Assembly: GCA_003818605.1 (NCBI GenBank)
Contig: RPQS01000027.1
Location: 1 to 45,976 of the forward strand
Origin: Candidatus Zhuqueibacterota bacterium
Lineage (GTDB): Bacteria > Electryoneota > RPQS01
DNA: 45,976 bases
Direction: 5' to 3'
Position 1 is the stretch's first letter, and each line of letters starts with the position of its first letter. A model generated the notes under the pieces. It was not told where the DNA came from. It saw nothing but the letters and a program-made list of their open reading frames with translations, and searched no databases. The position numbers and the translations under genes are program-made. Of this stretch, positions 17,919 through 27,372 are shown one piece after another.

Positions 17919-19421
17919 GTGAGCAGCCGTTGTCTGTTATGCATGCTTTTTGTTGCCGGTCTTTTTTTGTTGCTGTTGACCGCCGGCTGCGAAATTGAAA
18001 AAACCGAACCGCCGCAAACGGGTTCCGTCTTGATCTCGCTCAAGGATACGTCGGATAATCCGCTTTCCGGTGCGCGCATCCGAGTGGATGGTCGCGACAC
18101 GCCCCGGCTGACTCCCGCAACGCTAACGGGATTGAGTGTCGGCACGCATAGCATCGGCGCGTATAAGCCGGGCTTCACGGTGGAATCGGTTCATGCGGAT
18201 ATCGTTCTCGATCAGGTTATTCCCGTTTCTTTAACGGCGATCCCTTCCGAAGAGGGCGCGATTAATCTGTCCGGAGCGCCGGAGGGAACGGTGCTGATCA
18301 TCAACAATCTTCCGGTCGGTGCGGTTCCGACGACCCCTGAGACGCCGACCATATTCGAGCGGCTTGGCATAGGCACGTTTCAGGTTTCAGCGTATTTGCC
18401 CGGTCATGCGACCGAATTGCCTTCCCAATGGACGGTTCGAATCGCGTCCGGAAATCCGGTCATCCTGATGCCGCTCTTCGCGCCGGTTCCTGTCGAACCC
18501 GAAATTGGCAGTTTGGCTCCTCCGTTCGAACTGCCCTGCGATTGGGATAGTTCTTTGTATCGCTTGCAGGATTATCGCGGGAAGGTCGTGCTGGTCACGT
18601 TTTTCTTCTGCAACTGCTCGGCATGTCTGGAAGAGCTGCCTTACATCGCTTCGATATATAAGGATCCCGACTACGCGGATCGCGTTCAGTTCCTCGGTGT
18701 GGATTTCACCGATCCTTATGCCGCATTTGCGCATTTCCGCGCTGAGCATCCCGCATTGGACATTACATTCCCTCTGTTGCATGACGCGCAAAGGGCGGTT
18801 TACAACGCGTATAATATCGTCAGTTGTCCCGCCAATTTCTTTGTGGATCCCACCGGAAGGCTTCGCCTGATCACGGGTGCGATTTCGGAACCGCTGTTGC
18901 GGCAGACTCTCGATCAGCTGCTGGAAACCGCCGATTCGCCGACCGTTAATTTCGTAATGCAGGATACGCTGATTCACTACGCCAACGGCGACAGCACGTA
19001 TGCGTTCCACGGCGTGCTGGCGAATTTGCTTGCTGCGGAACGGACCATGGTTATTCAAGTGGATCCCATCCAAACTCCCGATACGAATCGTCAATTCAGC
19101 GTCTGCACGTACAACGGATGCTACCCGCTGCGTTCCGGCAGTTTCGAAATTCGCGAGTATTTCCCGGCGATGCTGCGCGACACGGTTTTTTCCATAGACA
19201 TCTATAATTATGTCACGGATTGGAGTGCAGGTTTTCCCGGATCCGCGGACTCCGCTTTGTGGGGAGATTATACGGTTCAAGTTACCGTGTTCCCCGCGGA
19301 CAACGCGGAAGAACAGACGGTCTATCGTCTTCATTTGGATGATCTCAATTCGGTCTCTATTCCAATGATTCGGCCGCGTGTTGCGGTAAAACCGCGCAGT
19401 TCGTGGCTCATCTCCAATTGA
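17919..19421 (+). CDS. Lipoprotein with PEGA-like repeats and a TlpA/AhpC thioredoxin-like domain
   Basis: The 500-residue product starts with a lipoprotein signal whose lipobox LLTAGC places the acylated cysteine near residue 24. Two PEGA-like surface repeats follow (about residues 35-105 and 110-180). Next is a TlpA-type peroxiredoxin/thioredoxin domain beginning IGSLAPPFELP, with the redox motif FFFCNCSACLEELP (CxxC near residues 229-232). About 190 C-terminal residues look beta-rich. GTG 17919 is chosen because it begins the signal peptide, 4 nt after the Nudix stop; the frame is open further upstream. It is followed at 1 nt by a second TlpA gene and then a beta-barrel. The partner proteins are unknown. 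Confidence 0.85.
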   Translation: MSSRCLLCMLFVAGLFLLLLTAGCEIEKTEPPQTGSVLISLKDTSDNPLSGARIRVDGRDTPRLTPATLTGLSVGTHSIGAYKPGFTVESVHADIVLDQVIPVSLTAIPSEEGAINLSGAPEGTVLIINNLPVGAVPTTPETPTIFERLGIGTFQVSAYLPGHATELPSQWTVRIASGNPVILMPLFAPVPVEPEIGSLAPPFELPCDWDSSLYRLQDYRGKVVLVTFFFCNCSACLEELPYIASIYKDPDYADRVQFLGVDFTDPYAAFAHFRAEHPALDITFPLLHDAQRAVYNAYNIVSCPANFFVDPTGRLRLITGAISEPLLRQTLDQLLETADSPTVNFVMQDTLIHYANGDSTYAFHGVLANLLAAERTMVIQVDPIQTPDTNRQFSVCTYNGCYPLRSGSFEIREYFPAMLRDTVFSIDIYNYVTDWSAGFPGSADSALWGDYTVQVTVFPADNAEEQTVYRLHLDDLNSVSIPMIRPRVAVKPRSSWLISN

Positions 19422-19443
19422 AATGATGAAGAGGATACGCGTT

Positions 19444-19941
19444 ATGAAGACTCCTGTCGCGCTGCTTGTCGTGTTAACTTTCATAAGTTGTGCGGTTCCG
19501 TCGGTTCGCGCTGACGTCAGTGATTGGTCACTGATGGACACCCAGGGTGAAACCTTCCGCTTATCGGCTATAGGAGGAAGCAGCCCGGTGTTATTGCTCT
19601 TCTGGGCGACGTGGTGCGCGCCTTGCAAAAAAGAACTGAACGATCATAAAGAGTTGTTTGATTCCTTTACGGAAAAGGGAGTTACGGTTCTACTCGTTTC
19701 CGAAGACACGCAGCGCACGCAGTCGAAAGTGAAACCGTATGTGGAATCCAAAGGTTATTCATGGCAATGTCTGCTCGATACCAATGGGGAAGTTCTCAAG
19801 CGGTACGGCGGAACGTCGCTTCCCTATACGGTTCTGCTGGATAATGCCGGCAATCCAGTTCAAAAGATTCGCGGTGCTGTTCGGGATGCAAAAACACTAT
19901 CGGCACAAATTGACGAACTTTTAGGCGCGCATGGTGAATAA
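19444..19941 (+). CDS. TlpA-type periplasmic thioredoxin
   Basis: This exported thioredoxin-fold protein of 165 residues probably reduces or shuffles disulfides in the periplasm. The active site is FWATWCAPCKKEL, and the cis-proline region reads SLPYTVLLD. The N-terminus MKTPVALLVVLTFISCAVPSVRAD is a signal peptide. It could be cut by signal peptidase I after VRA, or lipidated at the cysteine in TFISC. GAGGA lies 8 nt upstream of ATG 19444. An in-frame ATG at 19423, 1 nt after the previous stop, is the alternative and adds seven residues. The 3' end overlaps the next gene by 11 nt. Confidence 0.88.
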   Translation: MKTPVALLVVLTFISCAVPSVRADVSDWSLMDTQGETFRLSAIGGSSPVLLLFWATWCAPCKKELNDHKELFDSFTEKGVTVLLVSEDTQRTQSKVKPYVESKGYSWQCLLDTNGEVLKRYGGTSLPYTVLLDNAGNPVQKIRGAVRDAKTLSAQIDELLGAHGE

Positions 19942-21469
19942 GCATATCGCCATTCTTTTTATCGTATTTTCGCTGATGTTTGCCTCAGCGATGGCGGAAG
20001 AGTCTCCGCAAGTGCGTGTGGAAGGATCGAACGTCGCGCGTTATGATAACGGAGACGAGACGGATTCCCGTCGTCCTTCATCCGAATACCCGGACAACAC
20101 GGTATCGCGGAGATACTTCGAGAATCGTCTGCGTCTGGATCTTTATCGCGGCAATTTCCGCGTGGGCGGCAGATTCCTCTATTTTCGACCGTCGAATGAG
20201 GATCAATTGCGCGACGGCCTGCAGGAAGAAAATCGCATAGACAAACGTTATCTTGAAGCGACGGTCTATCCGTTCAAGCTGCGCGCCGGACACTTCAGCG
20301 ATCTGTGGGGTCATGGGCTTGCTTTGAGTGCTTTTGAAAACCGCGATCTCTATTTTGATTCGGAACTCGACGGCTTCCGCGCTGAATTGGAAAGTGAACC
20401 GCTCTTCGTCACGGCGCTTCGCGGCACGTCGCAGGAAGGACGTCTGGTGAAGAAGGCGGATGTTTCCGGTGCGCGGGTTAACCTGCGCTTTGCCGGACAG
20501 GGAATGGGATTCAATCACGTCACCGTAGATAGCGGCGCTTATCTGGAGACGAACGTCTCATCCATAGATTGGCGTTTTTCCCGTGGCATCGTCACCGTCT
20601 TCGGCGAGCGGGCTTGGAGTAAAGTGGTTCTTCATCGCGCTTCCTCTATAGGCCACGCGACGTATTTCGGCAGCGTTCTTTCCAATTGGGGATGGTCGCT
20701 CCTCTTAGAGTATAAGGATTACGATTACCATAGCGCAACGCCTTTCCAGAATCCCGCCGTCGTCTATCGGGAAACCGGCCCGCGCTTGCTTCAGGGGCGC
20801 GAACCGCATGTCATGAATATTCCGAATGAAGTCGGCTATCAGGCTGAATTGTCCGGGCAGCTTACGTCCACAACTTTTACAACCCTTCATTATAACCTCT
20901 CCAGTCGCCATCCGCGAAGAGACGTCAACCTTTTCAGTTTCTGGCAGGATATAATTCCTCTGCCGGTTCTGGAAGAGAAACATGCGCCCTATTGGGAATT
21001 GTTCGCCAGTGTCGAACAGAATCTGCCGCAAGACAGAACGCTCTTTCTGGAACTGGGCGCTAATGAAGAAGCGGCCACCGGTTGGCAGGAAAGAATGTGG
21101 GCGTGGCTTAAATTCTCCACTCCTTTCCGCACGTCGCAAGCGTTAGAGTTTGAAGCGGAAGCCTTGCGGGTAACCGAGCGCAATCGCAACGATAGAAAAT
21201 TAACGGATTACCTTGTCGGACTGAGTTGGGACGACGGTCGCGGATTCTCGCTTGCCTTCCATCAGGAATTGACGGATGATAAGGAATTGGAGAAACGCGA
21301 AGGAAAAAGCTGGCCGTCAGTCGAAACAGCGATTTCCATCGGACGTGGCAAGCATCGCCTCATAGCCTTCTACGGTCGCGAGCGCGGCGGCTTGCGCTGT
21401 TCTAACGGTGTATGCCGTCAGGTTCAGGCCTTTACGGGTTTGCGGTTCACTTTGGAAAGTACGCTCTAA
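19931..21469 (+). CDS. Outer-membrane beta-barrel protein, DUF6029-like
   Basis: The 512-residue product has a signal peptide (MVNKHIAILFIVFSLMFASAMA). Alternating hydrophobic/polar strands follow, such as RLRLDLYRGNFRVGGRFLYF and YLEATVYPFKLRAGHFSDLW, and the C-terminus is TGLRFTLESTL. This pattern fits an outer-membrane barrel. It resembles the DUF6029 group, whose function is unknown, and this is recognised by style rather than a decisive motif. Overlap with the upstream TlpA gene implies coupled expression. A role in exporting or anchoring the redox partners is a guess. Confidence 0.7.
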   Translation: MVNKHIAILFIVFSLMFASAMAEESPQVRVEGSNVARYDNGDETDSRRPSSEYPDNTVSRRYFENRLRLDLYRGNFRVGGRFLYFRPSNEDQLRDGLQEENRIDKRYLEATVYPFKLRAGHFSDLWGHGLALSAFENRDLYFDSELDGFRAELESEPLFVTALRGTSQEGRLVKKADVSGARVNLRFAGQGMGFNHVTVDSGAYLETNVSSIDWRFSRGIVTVFGERAWSKVVLHRASSIGHATYFGSVLSNWGWSLLLEYKDYDYHSATPFQNPAVVYRETGPRLLQGREPHVMNIPNEVGYQAELSGQLTSTTFTTLHYNLSSRHPRRDVNLFSFWQDIIPLPVLEEKHAPYWELFASVEQNLPQDRTLFLELGANEEAATGWQERMWAWLKFSTPFRTSQALEFEAEALRVTERNRNDRKLTDYLVGLSWDDGRGFSLAFHQELTDDKELEKREGKSWPSVETAISIGRGKHRLIAFYGRERGGLRCSNGVCRQVQAFTGLRFTLESTL

Positions 21470-21471
21470 CC

Positions 21472-22863
21472 GTGGCGCGTACCGATGATCCACGTCGTCA
21501 TTTGCCGGGTGTGGATTCGATATTAAGCCATCCGGATCTGCAAAAGCAGATCACGGGCATGTCTCCGGAGTTTGTTGCGGCTGTGGTGCGGGACCTTTTG
21601 TCGGAAATGCGTCAGCATATACAGGACGGGGAAGGCGTTCCGTCTGTTGATGCAACCATTCGTGAAACAGTCAAGCGCGTCGCCGCCCTGCGGCAGCGCT
21701 CGCTTCGGCGCGTTATAAATGCGACCGGTGTGATTCTCCACACGGGATTAGGCAGAGCGCCGATGTCCTCTGAAATCGCCCGCGATGTAATAGATGCCGT
21801 CGGCTATTGCAGTTTGGAATTCGATCTCGAAAACGGCGAACGGGGAAATCGTCAGACTCATGTTCGGGATCTGCTCTGTCGTCTGACGGGAGCGGAATCC
21901 GCGCTGGTTGTGAATAACAACGCCGCCGCCGTCTTTCAGACTTTAAACGTGCTCGCTTATAAGCGGGAAGCGATTGTTTCTCGCGGGCAGTTGATTGAAA
22001 TCGGCGGCAGCTTTCGCCTACCCGATATCATGGCTCGCTCCGGCGTGAAACTGGTTGAGGTCGGCACGACGAATCGCACTCGCTTAGAGGATTATGCGCA
22101 GGCCATAAGCCCGAAGACGGCTCTGTTGCTGAATGCTCATGCTTCGAACTACCGGATTGTCGGTTTTACGGAATCCGTCGCTATTGCCGCTTTGGCAGAG
22201 TTAGGTAAAAAGCACGAAATTCCGGTGATAGATGATATCGGCAACGGCTTGCTCTGGGATTGGACGTCGTTTGGTTTGCCCGCCGAACCGAATGCGCGCG
22301 AGAGCCTTCAGGCCGGAGCGGATCTGGTCTTAATGTCGGGCGACAAGGCATTGGGTGGATCACAAGCTGGAATTATTCTCGGTAAAGATAAATGGATCGC
22401 CCGACTCGAGAAAAGCCCGTTGGCTCGTGTATTGCGTTGTGACAAGCTGACTTTGGCCGCCCTGGCGGCTTCTCTGCGCTTGTATCTGGATCGGGCGCGT
22501 GTGGCGGAAAAAGTTCCTGTTTGGCAGATGCTGACGGTGGATCGCGCAACGCTGCAGGAACGAGCGACCCGTGTTCGCGATAAATTGGCGCCCCTCGCAA
22601 ATTGGACGATTCTGGAAATCCGCGATAGTGAATCAGAGACCGGATCGGGTACATTGCCTGCTGTGATGCTGCCGAGTGTGGCGGTGTGCGCCGTTCCTCG
22701 CGGCCTAACCGCCGGTGTTTGGGCAAGCAAATTGAGAGATGCCGAAATTCCGGTGATCGGAATCGTACGGCAAAATACGTTTTGGATGGACATGCGCACG
22801 ATATCGGACTCGGATGAGCACGATCTGGTCCGAATGATCGAATCTGTGCTGAAAAGGGGGTGA
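21472..22863 (+). CDS. selA: L-seryl-tRNA(Sec) selenium transferase
   Basis: SelA converts Ser-tRNA(Sec) to Sec-tRNA(Sec) with selenophosphate, using PLP. The 463-residue product has RRVINATGVILHTGLGRAP, the PLP-lysine motif MSGDKALGGSQAG (Lys near 292) and VNNNAAAVF, and is of normal length. GTG 21472 (MARTDDPRR) lies 3 nt after the barrel gene. The frame is open to 21412, but only inside that gene. selB lies 4.5 kb downstream and tRNA-Sec 17.5 kb downstream. selD, which makes selenophosphate, is not in the window. Confidence 0.96.
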   Translation: MARTDDPRRHLPGVDSILSHPDLQKQITGMSPEFVAAVVRDLLSEMRQHIQDGEGVPSVDATIRETVKRVAALRQRSLRRVINATGVILHTGLGRAPMSSEIARDVIDAVGYCSLEFDLENGERGNRQTHVRDLLCRLTGAESALVVNNNAAAVFQTLNVLAYKREAIVSRGQLIEIGGSFRLPDIMARSGVKLVEVGTTNRTRLEDYAQAISPKTALLLNAHASNYRIVGFTESVAIAALAELGKKHEIPVIDDIGNGLLWDWTSFGLPAEPNARESLQAGADLVLMSGDKALGGSQAGIILGKDKWIARLEKSPLARVLRCDKLTLAALAASLRLYLDRARVAEKVPVWQMLTVDRATLQERATRVRDKLAPLANWTILEIRDSESETGSGTLPAVMLPSVAVCAVPRGLTAGVWASKLRDAEIPVIGIVRQNTFWMDMRTISDSDEHDLVRMIESVLKRG

Positions 22864-22870
22864 TCCGCTC

Positions 22871-24154
22871 ATGCGATATTTCCTTCTCTTGGCTGTGGTT
22901 CTTTGCATGGCATTCGAAGGGTCCGCCGCTCATGTGGAGTGGCTCACGGTGGACGGCGCGATTGGGCCGGTAGCCCAAAAAATCATTGCGGAAGGCTTGA
23001 AGCGCGCGGAAGAGTCGCATGCCGAAGCGCTGGTCATTGAAATGGATACGCCGGGAGGCTTGCTGTCCACGACGCGCCTCATCTGCCGTGATATTCTTGC
23101 GGCGAAAGTGCCTGTTGTCGTGTACGTGTCCCCATCCGGAGCGCGCGCGGGTTCGGCGGGTGTTTTTCTGACTATGGCCGCGCATGTTGCGGCAATGGCG
23201 CACGGTACGAACATCGGGGCGGCACATCCGGTGGGAATTGGCGGCGTCGGTTCCGACAGTTCGAAGACGATGTCGGACAAAGTGACGAATGACGCGGCCG
23301 CTTTTGCCCGGACGCTCGCCGAAAAGAATCATAAAAATGTGGAATGGGCCGAACGTGCCGTTCGCGAAAGCATCTCGGCTACGGAAACGGAAGCCCTGGC
23401 GCTCGGTGTCGTGGACTTTATCGCCGCTTCCCGCGACAGCTTATTGCTGCTTCTGGACGGCAGAGTGGTTACCGTTGACGGCCGGACGGATACGTTGACC
23501 ACGGCCAGTGCCGGAATTTCCGAGACTCGACTCAGTCTGCGGCTGCGGATCCTTTCGGTGATCGCGGATCCCAATGTGGCATACATCCTTCTCCTGTTGG
23601 GCATCTACGGCCTCTTCTTCGAACTGTACAATCCGGGTGCCATTTTACCCGGCATTGTTGGAAGCCTTTCCATCATTCTGGCTTTTTACAGTCTGCAACT
23701 GCTCCCGTTAAGTTGGGCGGGTCTGCTGCTGATTCTTTTAGGAATAATTCTCTTTCTCCTTGAAATAAAGGTGACCAGTTACGGGCTGCTGAGCATTGGA
23801 GGAAGCATCGCCATGATTCTCGGATCGCTGATGTTGTTTGAACCGCATAAGACCGGGATTCGCGTGGGATTGGATGTCATAATTCTTGCAACAATCGTAA
23901 CCGGGCTATTCTTTGTCTTTGTCGTCGGCATGGGTTTACGCGCGCAGCGGAAGAAAATATCCACCGGAAAAGAAGGACTGATCGGCGAAACGGGTGTGGT
24001 TGCGGATACGGAACTGAAAAAGAATAAAGTTCAGGTGCATGGCGAATGGTGGGATGCGCGGAGTGATTCTCCGCTTCAACCCGGAATGAACGTACGGGTT
24101 GTGGCGGTTGACGGTATGACGCTGAAAGTCGAACCGCTTGCGAAATCCGATTAA
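22871..24154 (+). CDS. NfeD family membrane-bound serine protease (ClpP class, NfeD1b type)
   Basis: This 427-residue protein has a signal peptide and a ClpP-like serine protease domain. The catalytic serine lies in ARAGSAGVF (Ser about 95), and a probable lysine partner in MSDKVTNDAAAFA. Four to five membrane segments follow (about residues 230-365), then a C-terminal OB-fold NfeD domain (TGKEGLIGETGVV to VRVVAVDGMTLKVE). Family members cleave partner stomatins in membrane quality control. The slipin gene 34 nt downstream is the expected partner. Confidence 0.93.
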   Translation: MRYFLLLAVVLCMAFEGSAAHVEWLTVDGAIGPVAQKIIAEGLKRAEESHAEALVIEMDTPGGLLSTTRLICRDILAAKVPVVVYVSPSGARAGSAGVFLTMAAHVAAMAHGTNIGAAHPVGIGGVGSDSSKTMSDKVTNDAAAFARTLAEKNHKNVEWAERAVRESISATETEALALGVVDFIAASRDSLLLLLDGRVVTVDGRTDTLTTASAGISETRLSLRLRILSVIADPNVAYILLLLGIYGLFFELYNPGAILPGIVGSLSIILAFYSLQLLPLSWAGLLLILLGIILFLLEIKVTSYGLLSIGGSIAMILGSLMLFEPHKTGIRVGLDVIILATIVTGLFFVFVVGMGLRAQRKKISTGKEGLIGETGVVADTELKKNKVQVHGEWWDARSDSPLQPGMNVRVVAVDGMTLKVEPLAKSD

Positions 24155-24188
24155 TTGTGTTGCCCGAACATAAGAAAGGGAGGCGATT

Positions 24189-24929
24189 ATGTTGCCGTTT
24201 TACGTTTTTCTGCTGGTCTTTGTTGTGTTCATTTTGGCGTCTGCCGTACGCATTCTCAACGAATATGAGCGAGGCGTTATCTTTCGTTTGGGCCGCTGTA
24301 TTGGGGCAAAAGGGCCAGGCTTGATCCTGCTGATTCCGATTGTGGATCGCATGGTGAAGTGCAGCCTGCGCACGGTGGTTTTCGATGTGCCGACGCAAGA
24401 CATTATCACCCACGACAACGTGTCTATGCAGGTCAACGCGGTGGTCTATTTCCGCGTGCTCGATCCGCAAAAATCCGTAATTGAAGTAGAAAACTTTTTA
24501 TTTGCCACGAGTCAAGTCTCGCAGACTACCCTGCGCAGCGTGCTCGGCCAAGTGGATTTGGATGATTTGCTCGCGCGTCGGGATAAAATCAATGATCAAC
24601 TACAGACGATTATTGATCAACAAACCGAACCGTGGGGTGTAAAGGTCGCGCTCGTGGAAGTGAAGCATGTGGATCTGCCGCAGGAGATGAAGCGCGCCAT
24701 GGCCCGTCAAGCGGAGGCGGAACGCGAACGGCGCGCGAAAGTTATTGCGGCGGATGGTGAACGTCAGGCGGCCGATAAGCTCACGGAAGCGGCGGCGATA
24801 ATCGAACAGCATCCGGTCGCCATTCAACTCAGATTTCTCCAGACGCTGGTCGAGGTGGCGTCGGAAAACAATTCGACCACCATATTCCCTGTTCCGATTG
24901 ATCTGCTCGGGCCGCTTCTGAAAAAATGA
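24189..24929 (+). CDS. Slipin (stomatin-like SPFH-domain membrane protein)
   Basis: The 246-residue product has one N-terminal hydrophobic segment (residues 3-20), then the SPFH/band-7 domain: [46 protein letters not shown] and [18 protein letters not shown] charged helical tail ([19 protein letters not shown]) follows. It matches bacterial slipins, which form oligomeric membrane platforms, and pairs with the NfeD protease upstream. GGGAGG lies 5 nt before the ATG. Confidence 0.95.
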   Translation: MLPFYVFLLVFVVFILASAVRILNEYERGVIFRLGRCIGAKGPGLILLIPIVDRMVKCSLRTVVFDVPTQDIITHDNVSMQVNAVVYFRVLDPQKSVIEVENFLFATSQVSQTTLRSVLGQVDLDDLLARRDKINDQLQTIIDQQTEPWGVKVALVEVKHVDLPQEMKRAMARQAEAERERRAKVIAADGERQAADKLTEAAAIIEQHPVAIQLRFLQTLVEVASENNSTTIFPVPIDLLGPLLKK

Positions 24930-24964
24930 CAAATTCGCATTAGAATAAGGATCGAATAAATCGG

Positions 24965-26371
24965 ATGCGATCCAAAAGAAAAAGAAAGTCTTCCCGCCGC
25001 TCGACCATCGCCGCTCTGAACGTCTTTCTGGCGGTGCTGCGTTTCGGTGCGCCGCTGGTCATTATTGCGGCGGTCGCCTTTTGGCTCATTCTATATCGCC
25101 AAGCGCCAACCGGATCCCTGTGCGTCACGTCATCCGTACGCGGTGCCGAAATACTTGTGGATGGCGTTCAAACCGGTTATGTCACCGACACGACTATCGT
25201 GATCCCGCTGGGACGACGCATCATTACCGTTCGCAAGAATGGTTTTGTCTCGGATCCGGAGTTCGGTGTTGCGGAAATTCGTAGTGATGTTACGGGACGC
25301 CTTTCTTTTGATTTACGCACCGTTGTTCTGAACGTAAAAACCGATTCGATTCCGCCGCTGCCGAAACGGCTTGCAGAGAAAACCGGTACGGGTGAGCCCT
25401 ATCACGTGATATCACCGGGCGCTCCCCGGCCGGAACGGCGTTTTGTTGACTTCGCCGAAGATGTGCCCCGGACTTCTTACTCTGCAAAATCGCCGGTCCG
25501 AACCGAAACCGCGGACTCCATGTCGCTGGCGGCGATCAGGCTGGAACCTCCCGTTTCCATCGGCATTCAAGGGACGCAGGTCACGGTGACTTCCGTGGTC
25601 GATGGTGCGGAAATCCATGTCAATGGGGCGCCGACACCCCGCATCACTCCCTATACGTTTAAAGGGCTTGATCGCGGCTTCTACACGTTTCGCGTAAAGA
25701 AGGAAGGCTTCACGTCTCAACCGGACAGCGTCAGTGTCTCCTTGGATCACGACTTCCAAAGCGAGCTGATTTCGTTCGAGGTGCAACCGGATTCCACGAT
25801 TCCGCAGCCCTCATTGACTATAAGCACGACACCGCTGGCGGCTGCGTTTCGTTTAAACGGTAAACCGGCCGGAGTGGGGAAGACCACGGTGGATCCCGGT
25901 TTCGGCGCCCATCGCATTGAGTTTGCCGAAGCGCCCGGCTATAAAACTCCCGCTCCTGTATCCGTCACTCTTACTGCCGACGCGCCGCAATCGGACATCA
26001 CGGGTATATACGAACGCTTGACCGGCGATGCCTTCGTTGCTGTCCGTTCCGGTGAAGAGGGTTCGAATCTTGACGGCGGCATGTTGCGGGTCTTTGTGGA
26101 CAATGAATTGATTTTAGATGGCGCCAAGCAGAGATTCGACGCCGCGCTGATTGGGAAGGTTTTATCGGGAAAACGTCTGGTTCGCATTCAATATGGAGAT
26201 CTGGTATCCGAGATCCATGTGAATACGGTGAATGGTTACGTATCCGAAATCACGTTGCGGCAGGAAACTTTCTTCAGTAAACGGAAATTGCGGCTCCGTG
26301 AAAAGTCTTCGATTCCACTGGAACAGTGGGAAGAAAAAACGGGGAAAATGATCGTTCTGCGCGCGAATTGA
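24965..26371 (+). CDS. Single-pass membrane protein with three PEGA-like repeats
   Basis: The 468-residue product has a basic N-terminus (RSKRKRKSSRR), one transmembrane helix (about residues 20-42) and a large extracytoplasmic part. Three PEGA-like units are visible: VRGAEILVDGVQTGYV (about 55), VDGAEIHVNGAPTPRITPYT (about 215) and LAAAFRLNGKPAGVGKTT (about 295). PEGA domains are beta-sandwich modules of surface proteins, and none here has a catalytic motif. A linker rich in P, R and S (about 120-190) separates units one and two. The function is not known. It lies between the slipin gene and an RNA-modification gene with no obvious link to either. Confidence 0.75.
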   Translation: MRSKRKRKSSRRSTIAALNVFLAVLRFGAPLVIIAAVAFWLILYRQAPTGSLCVTSSVRGAEILVDGVQTGYVTDTTIVIPLGRRIITVRKNGFVSDPEFGVAEIRSDVTGRLSFDLRTVVLNVKTDSIPPLPKRLAEKTGTGEPYHVISPGAPRPERRFVDFAEDVPRTSYSAKSPVRTETADSMSLAAIRLEPPVSIGIQGTQVTVTSVVDGAEIHVNGAPTPRITPYTFKGLDRGFYTFRVKKEGFTSQPDSVSVSLDHDFQSELISFEVQPDSTIPQPSLTISTTPLAAAFRLNGKPAGVGKTTVDPGFGAHRIEFAEAPGYKTPAPVSVTLTADAPQSDITGIYERLTGDAFVAVRSGEEGSNLDGGMLRVFVDNELILDGAKQRFDAALIGKVLSGKRLVRIQYGDLVSEIHVNTVNGYVSEITLRQETFFSKRKLRLREKSSIPLEQWEEKTGKMIVLRAN

Positions 26372-26407
26372 GTCTGCGCCCGCCGTTTTCCTTTTCCCGG
26401 ATGAGCG

Positions 26408-27130
26408 ATGAAAGAACGGCTGCAAAAAATTATTGCCGAACGCGGCTTGGCTTCGCGCCGCCGCGCTGAAATACTCATTCGTGAAGGCCGTGTTTCGGTG
26501 AACGGTTGTGTTCTATCTCAATTAGGCTCGACCGCGGATCCGGAGCAGGATGAGATACGGGTAAATGGCCGACGGCTGCCGCAGTCGCGCGCGCCTCGTG
26601 TTCTCGCTCTCCATAAACCGGTCGGATATGTTTGCACTTGCCGGACAAGCCGCGAACGGGGTACATCCGTTCTGAATCTGGTGCCGAATGATCGTCGGTA
26701 TTTCCCGGTCGGAAGACTGGACATGAACAGCTCCGGACTTCTTCTGCTGACCGACGACGGTAGTCTGGCGCAGCGATTGTCACATCCCCGTTATGGAGTC
26801 CGCAAGGAATACCGCGTCCGTACGGGCAGCCCGGTGAGTCCGCCGCAAATTCACACGTTGCGCGAAGGCGTTCCTTTGGAAGAAGGACTTGCCAAAGTAA
26901 TCGGTGTTTCGCGTCTGTCGAAATTATATTATCGCGTCATTCTTGCGGAAGGAAAAAAACGTCAAATTCGCCGTATGTTCGAAGCGTTGGGTGTGCGCGT
27001 GACGGCGTTGGAGCGAATCCGCATTGGCGGCTTGTTGCTGGGCGATCTTCCTCCCGGAAAATGGCGGGAGCTCAATTCATCTGAAATTTCCCGCCTTTTG
27101 TCTCAAGATTCTGATCCTGCAGATTCATAA
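26408..27130 (+). CDS. rRNA pseudouridine synthase, RsuA/RluB family
   Basis: This 240-residue enzyme isomerises a specific uridine in ribosomal RNA. It has an N-terminal S4 RNA-binding domain (RLQKIIAERGLASRRRAE to VSVNG). The catalytic domain contains GRLDMNSSGLLLLTDDG (Asp is the nucleophile) and AEGKKRQIRRMFEALG. The S4-plus-RsuA layout and size fit RluB or a close relative. Telling RluB, RluE and RluF apart from sequence alone is not safe. Confidence 0.93.
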   Translation: MKERLQKIIAERGLASRRRAEILIREGRVSVNGCVLSQLGSTADPEQDEIRVNGRRLPQSRAPRVLALHKPVGYVCTCRTSRERGTSVLNLVPNDRRYFPVGRLDMNSSGLLLLTDDGSLAQRLSHPRYGVRKEYRVRTGSPVSPPQIHTLREGVPLEEGLAKVIGVSRLSKLYYRVILAEGKKRQIRRMFEALGVRVTALERIRIGGLLLGDLPPGKWRELNSSEISRLLSQDSDPADS

Positions 27131-27147
27131 TTGCTTGTGAGGCACCG

Positions 27148-27369
27148 ATGTATCTGGTAGACGAAGAGAATCACATTATCCATGATATGTCGTTCGTAAA
27201 ATACGAATGCCAGATCAAAAAAATACCCGAGGACAAGAAGCGGAAGATCCATACTCTCGATCAGGTCAAACGTATGGTGGATTCCAATCATCGCCCGCAG
27301 TACAACGGCTGTCGGTGGTGTTTGGCGGAGTATCATATGTTCGATATGACGAGTATTTTTGGTCGTTGA
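27148..27369 (+). CDS. Small protein of unknown function with a CxxC motif
   Basis: The 73-residue product is charged and has no signal peptide or membrane segment. Its C-terminal part reads NGCRWCLAEYHMFDM, where the CxxC followed by a histidine could bind a metal or cycle redox. GAGG lies 5 nt upstream of the ATG, and selB starts 3 nt after its stop, so it is very probably a real gene translated with selB. I recognise no named family. A second ORF in the +3 frame (27207-27419) is a shadow. Confidence 0.7.
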   Translation: MYLVDEENHIIHDMSFVKYECQIKKIPEDKKRKIHTLDQVKRMVDSNHRPQYNGCRWCLAEYHMFDMTSIFGR

Positions 27370-27372
27370 CGC

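Noticed and set aside
18387-19628. 413-codon minus-strand ORF
   Set aside because: It is antisense to the PEGA-TlpA lipoprotein and TlpA genes, which have clear signal peptides and motifs; it has no recognisable domain.
22373-23332. 319-codon minus-strand ORF
   Set aside because: It is antisense to selA and the NfeD gene, both certain; its Arg/His-rich translation is a shadow.
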